Assembly (NCBI RefSeq): GCF_002081825.1 | Contig: NZ_MUKU01000017.1 | Location: forward strand, 1 to 64,000 | Reading direction: 5' to 3' | DNA length: 64,000 bases | Source: Chromobacterium haemolyticum | GTDB lineage: Bacteria > Pseudomonadota > Gammaproteobacteria > Burkholderiales > Chromobacteriaceae | Part shown: piece by piece, positions 8,859 through 17,429 of the stretch | Layout of the letters: every line of letters begins with the position of its first letter | How positions within the stretch are numbered: position 1 is the stretch's first letter | Notes under the pieces: generated by a model | Seen by the model: the letters and a program-made list of their open reading frames with translations, nothing else | What the model was told of the DNA's origin: nothing | The model's database searches: none | Translations under genes and position numbers: made by a program

Positions 8859-9914
8859 TCAGGCGATGCCCAGCATCGCGCGGATCTGCGCTTGATCGAC
8901 CGCCGCGCCGGCGAAGTCGTCGAAGACGCGTTCGGTCACGTGGATGATGTGGCGGTTGATGAAGTCCACGCCCTCGCGCGCGCCGTCTTCCTGGTCCTTG
9001 AGGCAGCATTCCCACTCCAGCGCGGCCCAGCCTTCGTAGTCGTACTGCGCCAGCTTGGAGAAGATCGCCTTGAAGTCCACCTGGCCGTCGCCCAGCGAAC
9101 GGAAACGACCCGCGCGCTCCATCCAGCCGCTGTAGCCGCCGTAGATGCCTTGCCGGCCGTTGGGGCGGAATTCGGCGTCCTTCACATGGAACATGCGAAT
9201 GTGTTCGTGATAGATGTCCAGGTAGGCGAGGTAATCCAGTTGCTGCAGCACCAGGTGGCTGGGGTCGAACAGCATCTTGCAGCGCGCGTGTTGGTCCACC
9301 AGCTCGTAGAAGCGTTCGAAGCTGGCGCCGTCGTGCAGGTCTTCGCTGGGGTGGATTTCGTAGCACAGGTTGACGCCGTGTTCGTCGCAAGCGTCCAGAA
9401 TCGGCCGCCAGCGCCGCGCCAGTTCTTCGAAGGCGGTTTCGATCAAGCCTTCCGGCCGTTGCGGAAAGGGGAACAAATACGGCCAGACGAAGGAGCCGGA
9501 AAACGTGCCCATTTCGCTCAGCCCCAGCCGCCGCGAGGCCTGGGCCGCCATCCGCAGACGCTCCAACGCCCAAGCGGTGCGCTCCGCCGGCTTGCCGCGC
9601 AGATTCGGCGGCGCGAAGTTGTCGCACATCGCGTCGTAAGCCGGGTGCACGGCGACCAGTTGTCCGAAGATATGCGTGGTCAGCTCGCTAAGCTCCAAAC
9701 CGTGCGCGGCCAGCGTGCCCTTGATCTCATCGCAATAGTTCTGGCTGGCGGCGGCCAGCTCCACATTGATGAAGCGACTATCCCATGCCGGAATTTGCAG
9801 GGCTTTAAAGCCGGTGCGCGCCGCCCAGCCGGCAATGCCGTCCAGGGTATTGAACGGGGCTTGATCCGCGCCGAATTGAGCCAGATGGAGGCTGGGTCCC
9901 TTGAGTGTTTTCAT
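8859..9914 (-). CDS. Xylose-isomerase-like TIM-barrel sugar isomerase/epimerase
   Basis: A 351-residue AP-endonuclease-2/xylose-isomerase-like barrel. Candidate metal ligands appear in the expected order: Glu in CYEIHPSEDLHDG, Asp in MLFDPSH, His in MFHVKDAEF and Glu in AALEWE. Such enzymes isomerise or epimerise sugars and polyols, or open related rings, with a divalent metal. It is the first gene of the operon, transcribed away from the TetR gene with a palindrome just upstream of its start. No strong ribosome site is visible before ATG 9914. The substrate is unknown. Confidence 0.8.
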   Translation of the reverse strand: MKTLKGPSLHLAQFGADQAPFNTLDGIAGWAARTGFKALQIPAWDSRFINVELAAASQNYCDEIKGTLAAHGLELSELTTHIFGQLVAVHPAYDAMCDNFAPPNLRGKPAERTAWALERLRMAAQASRRLGLSEMGTFSGSFVWPYLFPFPQRPEGLIETAFEELARRWRPILDACDEHGVNLCYEIHPSEDLHDGASFERFYELVDQHARCKMLFDPSHLVLQQLDYLAYLDIYHEHIRMFHVKDAEFRPNGRQGIYGGYSGWMERAGRFRSLGDGQVDFKAIFSKLAQYDYEGWAALEWECCLKDQEDGAREGVDFINRHIIHVTERVFDDFAGAAVDQAQIRAMLGIA

Positions 9915-9920
9915 GTGTCG

Positions 9921-9945
9921 TTGTCAATTGTTTGTCGATTGACAA
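9921..9945. promoter_or_regulatory. Candidate TetR operator between divergent genes
   Basis: TTGTCAAT-N9-ATTGACAA is a perfect 8-bp inverted repeat with a further TTTGTCG half-like site inside. It lies 7 bases upstream of the TIM-barrel gene start and about 80 bases before the TetR start, where a TetR dimer could control both. Confidence 0.6.
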
Positions 9946-10026
9946 ATAATAGACGTCGGCAACGCTACACGTCAACGGCGGAGCGCGATAAAATTCTGTC
10001 CGATAACATTTGAGCGAGGCGAAAAG

Positions 10027-10629
10027 ATGGCGGGCAGGCCCAGAGAGTTTGACCGGGACCAGGCGTTGCAACAGGCGATGCTGGCTTTTTGGCGGCGCGG
10101 CTACGAGGGCACGTCGATGTCCGACCTGGTGGCGGCGCTGGGCATTGCCTCGGCCCGGATCTACGCGGCCTTCGGCAGCAAGGAGGGCTTGTTCCGCGAA
10201 GCGGTGGCGCTCTACGCCGCCGGGGACGGCGGCTTCGCCGATCTGGCGCTGCGCCAGGAGAGCGATGTGGCCTCCGCCATCGAGCGGATGTTGCGGGACG
10301 CCGTCGCGCTCTATACGCGGCATGACGCGCCGGGCGGCTGCATGGTGGTGTCGGCAGCCACCAATTGCTCGGAACAGAACGACGGCGTGCTGGAATGGCT
10401 GCGTTCGCAGCGACAGGAGCGCACGCAATCGGTGATAGACCGCCTGCGGCGCGGCGTGGCCAACGGCCAGTTGGGGCTGGATACGGATGTGGACGCCTTG
10501 GGCGATTTCTACGCCGCGCAATTGCACGGCATCTCGGTGCAGGCGCGCGACGGCGTGCCGCGCGAGCGCCTGCTGGCTTCGGTGTCCGTCGCCATGGCGC
10601 CGCTCCGGATCGCCGCCGGCAAGGCTTGA
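10027..10629 (+). CDS. TetR/AcrR-family transcriptional regulator
   Basis: A 200-residue protein. The N-terminal helix-turn-helix reads AMLAFWRRGYEGTSMSDLV then GIASARIYAAFGSKEGLF, the TetR signature. The C-terminal ~140 residues form the ligand-binding/dimer domain (GGCMVVSAATNC region). It is divergent from the hydrolase/isomerase operon and shares a 112-base intergenic region holding a palindrome, so it most likely represses that operon and itself. GCGAGGCG precedes ATG 10027. The ligand is unknown. Confidence 0.88.
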   Translation: MAGRPREFDRDQALQQAMLAFWRRGYEGTSMSDLVAALGIASARIYAAFGSKEGLFREAVALYAAGDGGFADLALRQESDVASAIERMLRDAVALYTRHDAPGGCMVVSAATNCSEQNDGVLEWLRSQRQERTQSVIDRLRRGVANGQLGLDTDVDALGDFYAAQLHGISVQARDGVPRERLLASVSVAMAPLRIAAGKA

Positions 10630-10645
10630 GCGGACGCCAGCCGCC

Positions 10646-11770
10646 CTAGCCCGCCCCCGCCGGCGGCCATTCGGGGAACAAGGTCTCGGCCAGATGCATC
10701 GCGCGCATCGGCAAACGGTGCGCCCAAGGGCGGACCTGGGCGGCGCAGCGGCGCCAGTGCTCGTGGGTGAACATGCGGCTGGGCGCGCTGGCCACCCACA
10801 CCGCCAGCACCAGCGCGGCGCGCAGGGTATCCGGATCGGTGCTTAAGCCCACATTGGCCTGCGCGGCGGCGTGGATGGCCTCGCTCACCGGCAGCGGTGC
10901 GCCGGGCGCGAAGCCCAGCCGCGCCATGGCCGCGCTCACCTCCGGCGCGCGAACGGGCTCCGGCGCGCCGGAACGGGCGGCGGCCAACAGCAAGCCGCCC
11001 GCTTGTGCCGCGCCGCCCATGCCCCACTCCGCCAACAGTGCTTGCGCCGCGCGCGGCGCCGGCCAGTTTGGCGTTGCCGGAACGTCTCCGTCGCGGTGCA
11101 GGCCGCGCTCGTCGGAATCGGATGCGACTAACGCCGCGTCCGGAAACAGGGGCGCCAGGGTTTGCCGTACCCTGCGCTCCACCGCCGGGGTATTGCCCTG
11201 ATGCCAGAAATTGAAAATCAGCGCGTCGCGCGGCCGCCGCGTCAACGGCGACACGGAATGGTAGGAGTGCGCGCTCATCTCAAAGCCGAAGGCCATATTG
11301 GGATAGGGGCGGATGCTCTGGTAAACGGCCTCCGGCTCGTCGCCGGCGTGGATATTCAGCAGGCCGCCGTCTTCCGGGCTGTGGTCGCGGGTGAATTGCA
11401 CCACCACGCGGTAGCCTTCGTAGCCCAGGCCCGGGTTGTCGTTGTGCACGCCTATGCGCTGCCCCGGCACCATGCGGTGGCCCAGCACCTGGATGTCGTC
11501 CGCCGACAACGGCACCTCGAACAGGATTTGCATTTGTTCGCGCAAAGCCTCCAGGAAATCGTCCCGCACGAAGGCCGGCGCGTCCGGCCTCAACATATAG
11601 AGCCGGCGCAGATCCAGCCGATAGGTGACGAAGAAATCCCCCACCCGCTCCTCCCAGGGCAGCGGGCCGCTGAGCACCGCGCCCGCTTGTGCCGCCACCG
11701 TCTCGTCGAAGGTGTCGAAACAGAGGAAGTGGCGGTACGGTTGCTCAAAGAACAAGACGTTTTCCAACAT
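10646..11770 (-). CDS. 2-oxoglutarate/Fe(II) oxygenase of the RiPP-like operon
   Basis: A 374-residue protein. Residues ~85-190 form a double-stranded beta-helix with Fe ligands H109-x-D111 (GVHNDN) and H171 (SYHSVSP), and a 2-oxoglutarate-binding Arg at ~181 (RRPRDALIFNFWH). GGLLNI marks a core strand. The Ala-rich C-terminal ~150 residues are not recognised. It is the last gene of the minus-strand operon and starts 9 bases after the HExxH protein stop. The expected reaction is hydroxylation, probably of the peptide product; the family also includes prolyl and aspartyl hydroxylases. The enzyme class is fairly sure, the substrate is inference. Confidence 0.75.
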   Translation of the reverse strand: MLENVLFFEQPYRHFLCFDTFDETVAAQAGAVLSGPLPWEERVGDFFVTYRLDLRRLYMLRPDAPAFVRDDFLEALREQMQILFEVPLSADDIQVLGHRMVPGQRIGVHNDNPGLGYEGYRVVVQFTRDHSPEDGGLLNIHAGDEPEAVYQSIRPYPNMAFGFEMSAHSYHSVSPLTRRPRDALIFNFWHQGNTPAVERRVRQTLAPLFPDAALVASDSDERGLHRDGDVPATPNWPAPRAAQALLAEWGMGGAAQAGGLLLAAARSGAPEPVRAPEVSAAMARLGFAPGAPLPVSEAIHAAAQANVGLSTDPDTLRAALVLAVWVASAPSRMFTHEHWRRCAAQVRPWAHRLPMRAMHLAETLFPEWPPAGAG

Positions 11771-11779
11771 GGTTCGCCC

Positions 11780-13015
11780 CTATGCGCAATGCGCCGAGGC
11801 GTCGCGGCCGGCCAGCGCGCGGAACTGGTCCGCCCGCTGCGCCAGAGGTCGCCACAGCGCCTGTCCCAGCGCGGTCAACGCCCGCGCCCGGTCCAGCGAG
11901 TCCTCCATCTGGGCGCGCCAGTCTTCCAATTCCGACACATTGCGCGCCAGCTCGCTGTGCACCTCGACGCCGGCCATGATCAGCCGGTAATAGAAAATCA
12001 GCACATTGACGAAGGCGTGGTGGGCTTTGAGTATGCCCAGCGTCGGCCGCGGCACCCCGCGCGCCGGAGAATGAAAGGTCTCGCCCAGCGAGGGATCGCT
12101 CAGCGGCCCCATCGCGGCAAGCTGGTGCAGATAATCGTGGCTGACTTCGTGCACCAGGGTTTCGGCGCAGCGCAAAGGGTCCGGATGGAGGGTCATGTAC
12201 AAGGCGCCGTTGAGCATGGAATAGGTTTCGCTGTTGAATTTGCCCGGCTCCAGCCGCAGCGGGGACACCACGCGCAACAGGCGGGCGATCCAGCAGTGAT
12301 AAGCCGGGGAATGACGGGCAATCAGCGCCACCGCCCGGCCCAGGGTGGCCGCGCAGCCGGGGCCGGGCGGAACGACTTCCGGGTCCGGGTTCAGCAGGCT
12401 GCGCGGCAACGGTCTCAGCACAATATCCGGCCCCGTTTCGCCCAAGGCGACGGCCGGCAGTTTGCGCGCCGGCCCCGTCACGCTGCGCCAGCCCACTTCC
12501 GCGCGCTCGAAAGCGCAGCCGCGTTGCGCGTGCGCGGCCGTGTCCAGCAGGATTTCCAGCCGTTTCGCGTCGCCGCTGACGCGGTAGGCCACGGCGGCCG
12601 GCAACGCGTAACCGGCGAAGCCCAGCGTCAGCGGCCGGGACAGCCGCAGGTGGAATTCGCGTCCGGGCCGGTGCGCGCTCCAGTGCAATGCGCATTGCAG
12701 CGCGCGCGACAACAGCAGATCCGGCTGCCGGGCCTCCTCGTCGCGCAACGCTTGCAGATTGCAAAACGGGTGCGCCGCCAGTTCGGTCAGCCGCGCGGCC
12801 TCGGCCGCGTCGGCGCCGTCCGCTGCCAGCATGGCGGCGGCCATCTCCGACAGCGCCGGCGCGACGCCGGGCGCGTGACGCTGCAACAAGGGCCGCCAAT
12901 GCTCGAGAAAAGCGTTCAATTGCCGGCCGCGCAGTTGCCGCGTCCAGCCGGCGTGCCAGTCCTCGTCGAAGGCTTCGAAAGGGCTGGAATAGGCGCGGGC
13001 GATTTCAGGGGTCAT
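11780..13015 (-). CDS. HExxH-type putative peptide-modifying hydroxylase (copy 2)
   Basis: A 411-residue protein carrying ETLVHEVSHDYLHQL (H289, E290, H293, further H297) and downstream KAHHAFVNVLIFYY. The same layout occurs in the gene upstream, so they are tandem paralogues. HExxH-motif proteins next to peptide maturases have been described as iron/2-oxoglutarate peptide beta-hydroxylases despite their protease-like motif; that assignment is from memory. ATG 13015 overlaps the upstream stop in ATGA; the longer same-frame extension runs into the neighbour and is rejected. There is no signal peptide. It probably modifies the 18516-18965 precursor. A metalloprotease role remains possible. Confidence 0.68.
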   Translation of the reverse strand: MTPEIARAYSSPFEAFDEDWHAGWTRQLRGRQLNAFLEHWRPLLQRHAPGVAPALSEMAAAMLAADGADAAEAARLTELAAHPFCNLQALRDEEARQPDLLLSRALQCALHWSAHRPGREFHLRLSRPLTLGFAGYALPAAVAYRVSGDAKRLEILLDTAAHAQRGCAFERAEVGWRSVTGPARKLPAVALGETGPDIVLRPLPRSLLNPDPEVVPPGPGCAATLGRAVALIARHSPAYHCWIARLLRVVSPLRLEPGKFNSETYSMLNGALYMTLHPDPLRCAETLVHEVSHDYLHQLAAMGPLSDPSLGETFHSPARGVPRPTLGILKAHHAFVNVLIFYYRLIMAGVEVHSELARNVSELEDWRAQMEDSLDRARALTALGQALWRPLAQRADQFRALAGRDASAHCA

Positions 13016-14163
13016 CGCGCAATCTCCTCGCTCAAGTTCTCCGCCGGCACCGTCAACGGCCGCAATCGCCGCTGCAGGGCGCTCAGAAAGCGCCGCCCGG
13101 CCGGGCTCAGGCTGCGCGCCCGTTCCAGCTCGGCGGCCATCCGCGGCAGCCAGTCTTGCAAATCCGCCATGTGATGACGCCAATCGGCATCCGCCAGCCC
13201 GCCATTGCGCCGCAAGGCGTCGAAAAACAGCGCCACGTTGCCGAAGGCGTGATAGGCCAACAGCAACATGAGGGCCGGGCGCCGACAGCGCTTGACCGGG
13301 GAATACAGCCATTCTTCGACGCCGCGCTCGACCAGGGGGAACAACCGGTCCACCAAGTGAAAGTGCTGGTGGCTGGCTTCATGAACCAAGGTTTCCGCCA
13401 TATCCAACGGCGAGGCGAACAGCGTCATCGACACCAGCCCCGGATAGTGCAGGCTGCTCCAGCTGGACACCTGACCTCCGCTTCGCCGCAGCGGCCGAAC
13501 CAGGCGCGCCAGACGGCGCACCCAGGGGCCGTAGACCGGCGCGCCCTGATCGAGCAAGGCCAGCCCGGCGGCCAGCGCCTGCGCGGCCGCCGCGTCCGGC
13601 TCGCCGGCGGGCTGTCGGCGGTCGTCCGGGGTGCGCGCCGGATAGGCGGCAAGCGTCGGGCTTCTATCCGCTCCGCCCCAGCACCGCGACTCAATACTCA
13701 AAGCCAGCCGCGCGCCGTCGGCGCCGGCGGCGCTCAGGTTCAGCCGTCGTCCGTCCGCGGAGACGCGAAGCGCGCGGACGTCGACGATCCGGTCCGGCAG
13801 CACCAGGGTGCGCGGCGGGTTCCAATGCGCGCGCCATTCTCCCGCGACGCCGCTCTGATGCGCGTGCCAGGCGATCTCCAGCGCGCAGGCCAGCAGGAAA
13901 CCGGCGCGCGGCTGGCGTCCCGCCTGAACCAGCGCGCCCAGCGACGGGTGCCACAACCGTTCGAAGTCCGGCTCCGCCTCGGCCATGTCCCGCAACACCC
14001 GCTCCGCGCCCGCCGGCAAGGCGATGCCCGGCGCGGCGCGCTCAAGGAAAACGCGCAGGCTTTGCCGCCAGGCCTGGGCCGCGCAGCTTTCCAACAGCGC
14101 CAGCCCGTCCGGATCGCCTGGGCAGGCGGCGCTGGCGACGAGGTCGTCAAATGGGGTGGACAT
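13012..14163 (-). CDS. HExxH-type putative peptide-modifying hydroxylase (copy 1)
   Basis: A 383-residue protein with AETLVHEASHQHFHLV (H261, E262, H265, further H269) followed by LLAYHAFGNVALFF. This is the same spacing as its downstream paralogue, with divergent flanks. The start overlaps the end of the preceding GYPxCC gene by 17 bases, and its stop overlaps the next start (ATGA), so all are one transcript. The family belongs with HEXXH-motif proteins of peptide-modification clusters, some reported as 2OG-dependent beta-hydroxylases. Two copies plus a separate 2OG oxygenase suggest several distinct hydroxylation sites. The function is inferred from context. Confidence 0.68.
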   Translation of the reverse strand: MSTPFDDLVASAACPGDPDGLALLESCAAQAWRQSLRVFLERAAPGIALPAGAERVLRDMAEAEPDFERLWHPSLGALVQAGRQPRAGFLLACALEIAWHAHQSGVAGEWRAHWNPPRTLVLPDRIVDVRALRVSADGRRLNLSAAGADGARLALSIESRCWGGADRSPTLAAYPARTPDDRRQPAGEPDAAAAQALAAGLALLDQGAPVYGPWVRRLARLVRPLRRSGGQVSSWSSLHYPGLVSMTLFASPLDMAETLVHEASHQHFHLVDRLFPLVERGVEEWLYSPVKRCRRPALMLLLAYHAFGNVALFFDALRRNGGLADADWRHHMADLQDWLPRMAAELERARSLSPAGRRFLSALQRRLRPLTVPAENLSEEIAR

Positions 14164-15073
14164 CGTCGCTGCCCGCGGTGAAGTCGAAAGCTTCCAGGCC
14201 GCTCACGGCGCGGCCGCCACGGCTGAGCCGGCCGGCCTGATAGCTCACCCGCTCGACATCGCCCAGCTCCGCGCGGAAGGCGGCGGAGCCGCCCAGCAGC
14301 AGCAAGCCGCCGTCCGCCATCGGCTGACCGTAGACCAGCCCCAAGCGCGGGTGGCGCAGCACCAGGCTGCGCAGATGGCGCACCGCGGCCAGGCCGAAGC
14401 CGGGGTCGACGCGGCACAGCGCTTCCCAATGGCGCATCGCCTGGGCTCGGCTGGCCTCGCAGTCGGCACGGCAGGGAAAGTGGCTGAGCAGATGCCAGCC
14501 GAACACGTCCAGCATGGTGTTGGTCCAGTAGGGCAGCGCGCCGCCGTTGCCGGCAAAGACCGGCTCCAGGCGCGCGTGGTGATGCTCGCGATGCGCCAGA
14601 TAGGCTTGCACGCAGCAGTCCGGGTAACCCAACAGCCTGCCGGCGATAATGTCGTTGTCGGTGAAGCGCGCCGCCAGTTCCGCCAATTCACCGTCGCGGG
14701 CGGCGAAGACGAAGGCGCGCGCGTCCGGCGCGGCAGCCTCGTCGCTGGCCACGGCGGACACCACGTAGTCGTCGGCATCCGCCACCGCCGGCCGCAGCGC
14801 CCGTTCCCAGCGGCGGGCGTGCAAGCCCAGCCGCCGCAGCGCGTCGATCACGCGCGCCGCGTCGCGGTAAGCGCAGGACACCCGCGCCAGGGGCTTGGCG
14901 CCGGCCAGGGTCAACGCCAGGTCCACCCGCGCCGCCTGAGTCAGTTGCGGCAAGATGGCGCGCAAGCCCTCCGGCGAAGCGGCCGCCGCCGTTCTTATTG
15001 AAAGGCCACCAAATGCCAGCGCTCCGTGGGCAGCCTCGCCACTTCGCGCCCGTCCCGCGCGTTGAGCACGCAT
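14147..15073 (-). CDS. GYPxCC protein of the RiPP-like operon (copy 2)
   Basis: About 308 residues from ATG 15073, which has AGGAGG four bases upstream but overlaps the preceding gene by 79 bases. A TTG at 14965 or 14953 would give a start that aligns better with the paralogue, so the N-terminus is uncertain. It shares with copy 1 the motifs AGxKPLAR, GRLLGYPDCCVQAYLA and LLSHFPCRADCEAS. The paired Cys blocks (GYPxCC and SHFPCxxxC) look like metal- or cluster-binding or redox sites. The GYPxCC signature recalls DUF483-type proteins, a family match I could not check. Position between maturases suggests a partner or peptide-binding role. Confidence 0.62.
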   Translation of the reverse strand: MRAQRAGRARSGEAAHGALAFGGLSIRTAAAASPEGLRAILPQLTQAARVDLALTLAGAKPLARVSCAYRDAARVIDALRRLGLHARRWERALRPAVADADDYVVSAVASDEAAAPDARAFVFAARDGELAELAARFTDNDIIAGRLLGYPDCCVQAYLAHREHHHARLEPVFAGNGGALPYWTNTMLDVFGWHLLSHFPCRADCEASRAQAMRHWEALCRVDPGFGLAAVRHLRSLVLRHPRLGLVYGQPMADGGLLLLGGSAAFRAELGDVERVSYQAGRLSRGGRAVSGLEAFDFTAGSDDVHPI

Positions 15074-15894
15074 AAGTCCTCCTGTTGCCATTCAATGCAA
15101 TCGCCCTGGTCCAGCCGGGCCTCCGGCAGGCGATCGCTGGAGCGCAGCGGCCGCCATCCCTGGTAGAACACCGCGTCGCCCACGCCGCCGCCGTAGAGTT
15201 GCGCGCCGAAATTGCCGTAACGCCGCGCCTCCGGCGGCACTTCCTCGTCGCGCAGCAGCAAGGGCAGCGGCAGCAGTCGCTCCAGTTGCGCGGCGAAGGC
15301 CGGAACGGTTTCGCGCAACGCGTCCAGCAGCGCCGCGGCGTAGGCTATGCTGGCGCGGCAGCCCAGATGGCAGGGAAAGTGGGAAATCAGGTAATACGGC
15401 GAACCGCGCCCCACTTCCATCTCGGTGAGGAAAACATTGAGCCGCCAGTCGCGCCGGCCTGGAGTGCGCGCCACGCGCAGCAGATCGGTCATCGGCGCGG
15501 CGCCGAAGTATTCGTTGGCGGCGATGCAGCAGGCCGGGTAGCCCAGCGCCCGCCCCAAGGCCACGTTGTCTTGCCTCCGCTGGGCGTCCAAACCTTGTTC
15601 CAAAGCGTCCGCGTCCAGCGCGTAATAAACGCGGACGTCGCTGCGGCTGAAGGCGGCGCGCTCCGCCGCGGTGGCGTGGCGATAGCCCCAGTCGTCCGGC
15701 GGCGGCACATATTGACCGTGGCGCAGGCCGCAGGCGTCCAGCAGCGCGCACAGCCGCGCGGCGCTGTCGCGGCCGGCGGTGAAGCGCGCCAGCGGCTTGA
15801 GGCCGGCCAGCACCGCCAGCGCCTCCACCGCGATGCGCGCGCCTTCGCCGCCGGCTTGCAGTTCGCCGGCGATCCGATCTCGGGCGCCGCTCAT
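14995..15894 (-). CDS. GYPxCC protein of the RiPP-like operon (copy 1)
   Basis: A 299-residue protein with GRALGYPACCIAANEYFG (C122, C123) and LISHFPCHLGCRAS (C175, C179). It shares AGLKPLARF with copy 2, so the two arose by tandem duplication. ATG 15894 overlaps the upstream radical SAM stop in ATGA, so it is translationally coupled. There is no signal peptide or membrane segment. No catalytic family is recognised; the four conserved Cys could bind iron or zinc or mediate thiol chemistry. Coupling to the SPASM enzyme suggests a role in maturation. DUF483-like is my only family guess. Confidence 0.65.
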   Translation of the reverse strand: MSGARDRIAGELQAGGEGARIAVEALAVLAGLKPLARFTAGRDSAARLCALLDACGLRHGQYVPPPDDWGYRHATAAERAAFSRSDVRVYYALDADALEQGLDAQRRQDNVALGRALGYPACCIAANEYFGAAPMTDLLRVARTPGRRDWRLNVFLTEMEVGRGSPYYLISHFPCHLGCRASIAYAAALLDALRETVPAFAAQLERLLPLPLLLRDEEVPPEARRYGNFGAQLYGGGVGDAVFYQGWRPLRSSDRLPEARLDQGDCIEWQQEDLCVLNARDGREVARLPTERWHLVAFQ

Positions 15895-17402
15895 TGGGTG
15901 CTCATCCGGATGATGGTCAGCGCCTGGTCGATGCGCTGCGGGCGCTCGCGCATCAGCCGCGTCACAAAGTCGAACAGATGCCGGGTGCGCTGACAGCAGG
16001 AGCTGGTCAGCGGCTGCGGGTCCAGCGAATGGGTTTCCCCCTTGCTGACGATGGGCGACACGCCGCAATAAGGCCGGTAAGCGCACACCTGGCAGGCGTC
16101 GTGCTCGCGCAGCGAGTAGGACACCAGCTGGCGCGCCTTGTCGGAGGTGACCGCGGCGGCGTAGCTGTCGGTGTGCACGTTGCCGATGCGGAAATCCGCG
16201 TGGCCGCGGCCTTCGTCGCAGCCGTAGACATTGCCCAGATGGTCGTAGGCCAGATTGCCCAGCACCATGCCGCTGGGGTTGCGGAAGTCCACGTATTTGA
16301 CGTCGCGGTTGTTGAACAGCTTTTCCAGCGCCAGCGAGAAATAGCGCTCCTCCAGCAAGATGCCCTGATCCCACAGCGAAAAGATGTAGTCCAGCGCGTC
16401 GCGCCAGGCGTCGAAGAACTCGTCCATCTCCATGCCCACGCTGTCCCATTTGCCTTTGGCGAAACCCATTTTCTGCACCGGGGAGAAGAAAATGGACGAC
16501 TGCCCTTCCGCCACCGCGAAGTCGACGTAGTCGCGCAACTTGTGCAGATTGTTGCGCCCCACCACGATCAGCGAGGGCACGTCCAGGCCGCGGTCGCGCA
16601 TGCGGGCGCGGTTGCGGCGGATGTCGTCCCAATGGCCGCGGCCTTCCCAGTCCACGCGCAGCGACGGGTGCTCGGCGGCGTCGAACTCGATGGAGGTGGT
16701 GATGTTGATGCGGCTGGCCGCCAGATAGTCCAGCACTTCGTCCGGCAGGTCCACGCCGTTGCTGACGATGGAGAAGGACAGCGCGCGCTTGTGCGCCAGG
16801 TTCTTGATCATGGCGTAGGCGTGCAGATAGCGCACCGCGCCGAAGTTGAGCGTGGCTTCGCCGCCCTGGAATTCGAAATGGATGCGCGAGGACGGCGATT
16901 GGTAGGCGAAGTCGACGATGGCGCGCGCGGTGGCTTCGTCCAGGTCGTAGCGGGCCGGGTCCGAGCTGTCCCGCACCACGGCCGCGTGGCAGTAGGCGCA
17001 GCGCAGATTGCAGCGCCGCGTCATGCCGATGATGTGCAGCGCGGTGCCGGGAAAGTAGTTGGCGGACCAGTCTTCATAGGCGCGCATCACGCTGTCGGCG
17101 TTGCGCGCGGTGAGGATCAGACCGCGCTCCTCCAGCAGATCGTGCAAGGCCCTGGGCAGGGCGATGCTGCGCAGCGCGCGGTATTCGTCCCGGCTCAGCA
17201 GCGCCCAGCTGCCCTGGTCGCTGGACAGGAAGACGCCGTCGCCCACGTCCCGGGCGCGGTAATTGGGCTTCCAGCGGTCGCGCAGCCGGAAGTCGGCGAA
17301 AATCTCCTCCATGCCGGCCCGGTCCGGCTGGGCGGGCGCGGCCGCGGCGGCGCGCGGCGCCGGCCCTTCAATCGGGCGAATCGGGGTGACTACGTGGTTC
17401 AT
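15891..17402 (-). CDS. Radical SAM/SPASM peptide maturase (HxsB-like)
   Basis: A 503-residue protein. An N-terminal ~110-residue segment (VFLSSDQGSWALLSRDEYRA) resembles the recognition region of HxsB-type maturases. The radical SAM motif CNLRCAYC (C131, C135, C138) and a GGEATL loop follow. The C-terminal SPASM region has Cys in VYGCDEG, CQVCAYRPYCG and SSCC for auxiliary iron-sulphur clusters. SPASM enzymes typically form crosslinks, thioethers or epimers in ribosomal peptides. It starts 27 bases after the second radical SAM gene and overlaps the GYPxCC gene. The HxsA and HxsD partners of the His-Xaa-Ser system are not nearby, so the chemistry is open. Confidence 0.82.
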   Translation of the reverse strand: MNHVVTPIRPIEGPAPRAAAAAPAQPDRAGMEEIFADFRLRDRWKPNYRARDVGDGVFLSSDQGSWALLSRDEYRALRSIALPRALHDLLEERGLILTARNADSVMRAYEDWSANYFPGTALHIIGMTRRCNLRCAYCHAAVVRDSSDPARYDLDEATARAIVDFAYQSPSSRIHFEFQGGEATLNFGAVRYLHAYAMIKNLAHKRALSFSIVSNGVDLPDEVLDYLAASRINITTSIEFDAAEHPSLRVDWEGRGHWDDIRRNRARMRDRGLDVPSLIVVGRNNLHKLRDYVDFAVAEGQSSIFFSPVQKMGFAKGKWDSVGMEMDEFFDAWRDALDYIFSLWDQGILLEERYFSLALEKLFNNRDVKYVDFRNPSGMVLGNLAYDHLGNVYGCDEGRGHADFRIGNVHTDSYAAAVTSDKARQLVSYSLREHDACQVCAYRPYCGVSPIVSKGETHSLDPQPLTSSCCQRTRHLFDFVTRLMRERPQRIDQALTIIRMSTQ

Positions 17403-17429
17403 GACGGGCCTCGCAAACGAGTGGCGGAT

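Noticed and set aside
8787-10013. Long plus-strand frame opposite the TIM-barrel gene
   Set aside because: It is a shadow of the minus-strand gene, which carries clear metal-ligand motifs.
11162-13174. Long plus-strand open frame opposite the RiPP operon
   Set aside because: Arg/Gln/His-rich composition is typical of antisense frames in GC-rich DNA. The minus strand has motif-bearing coupled genes.
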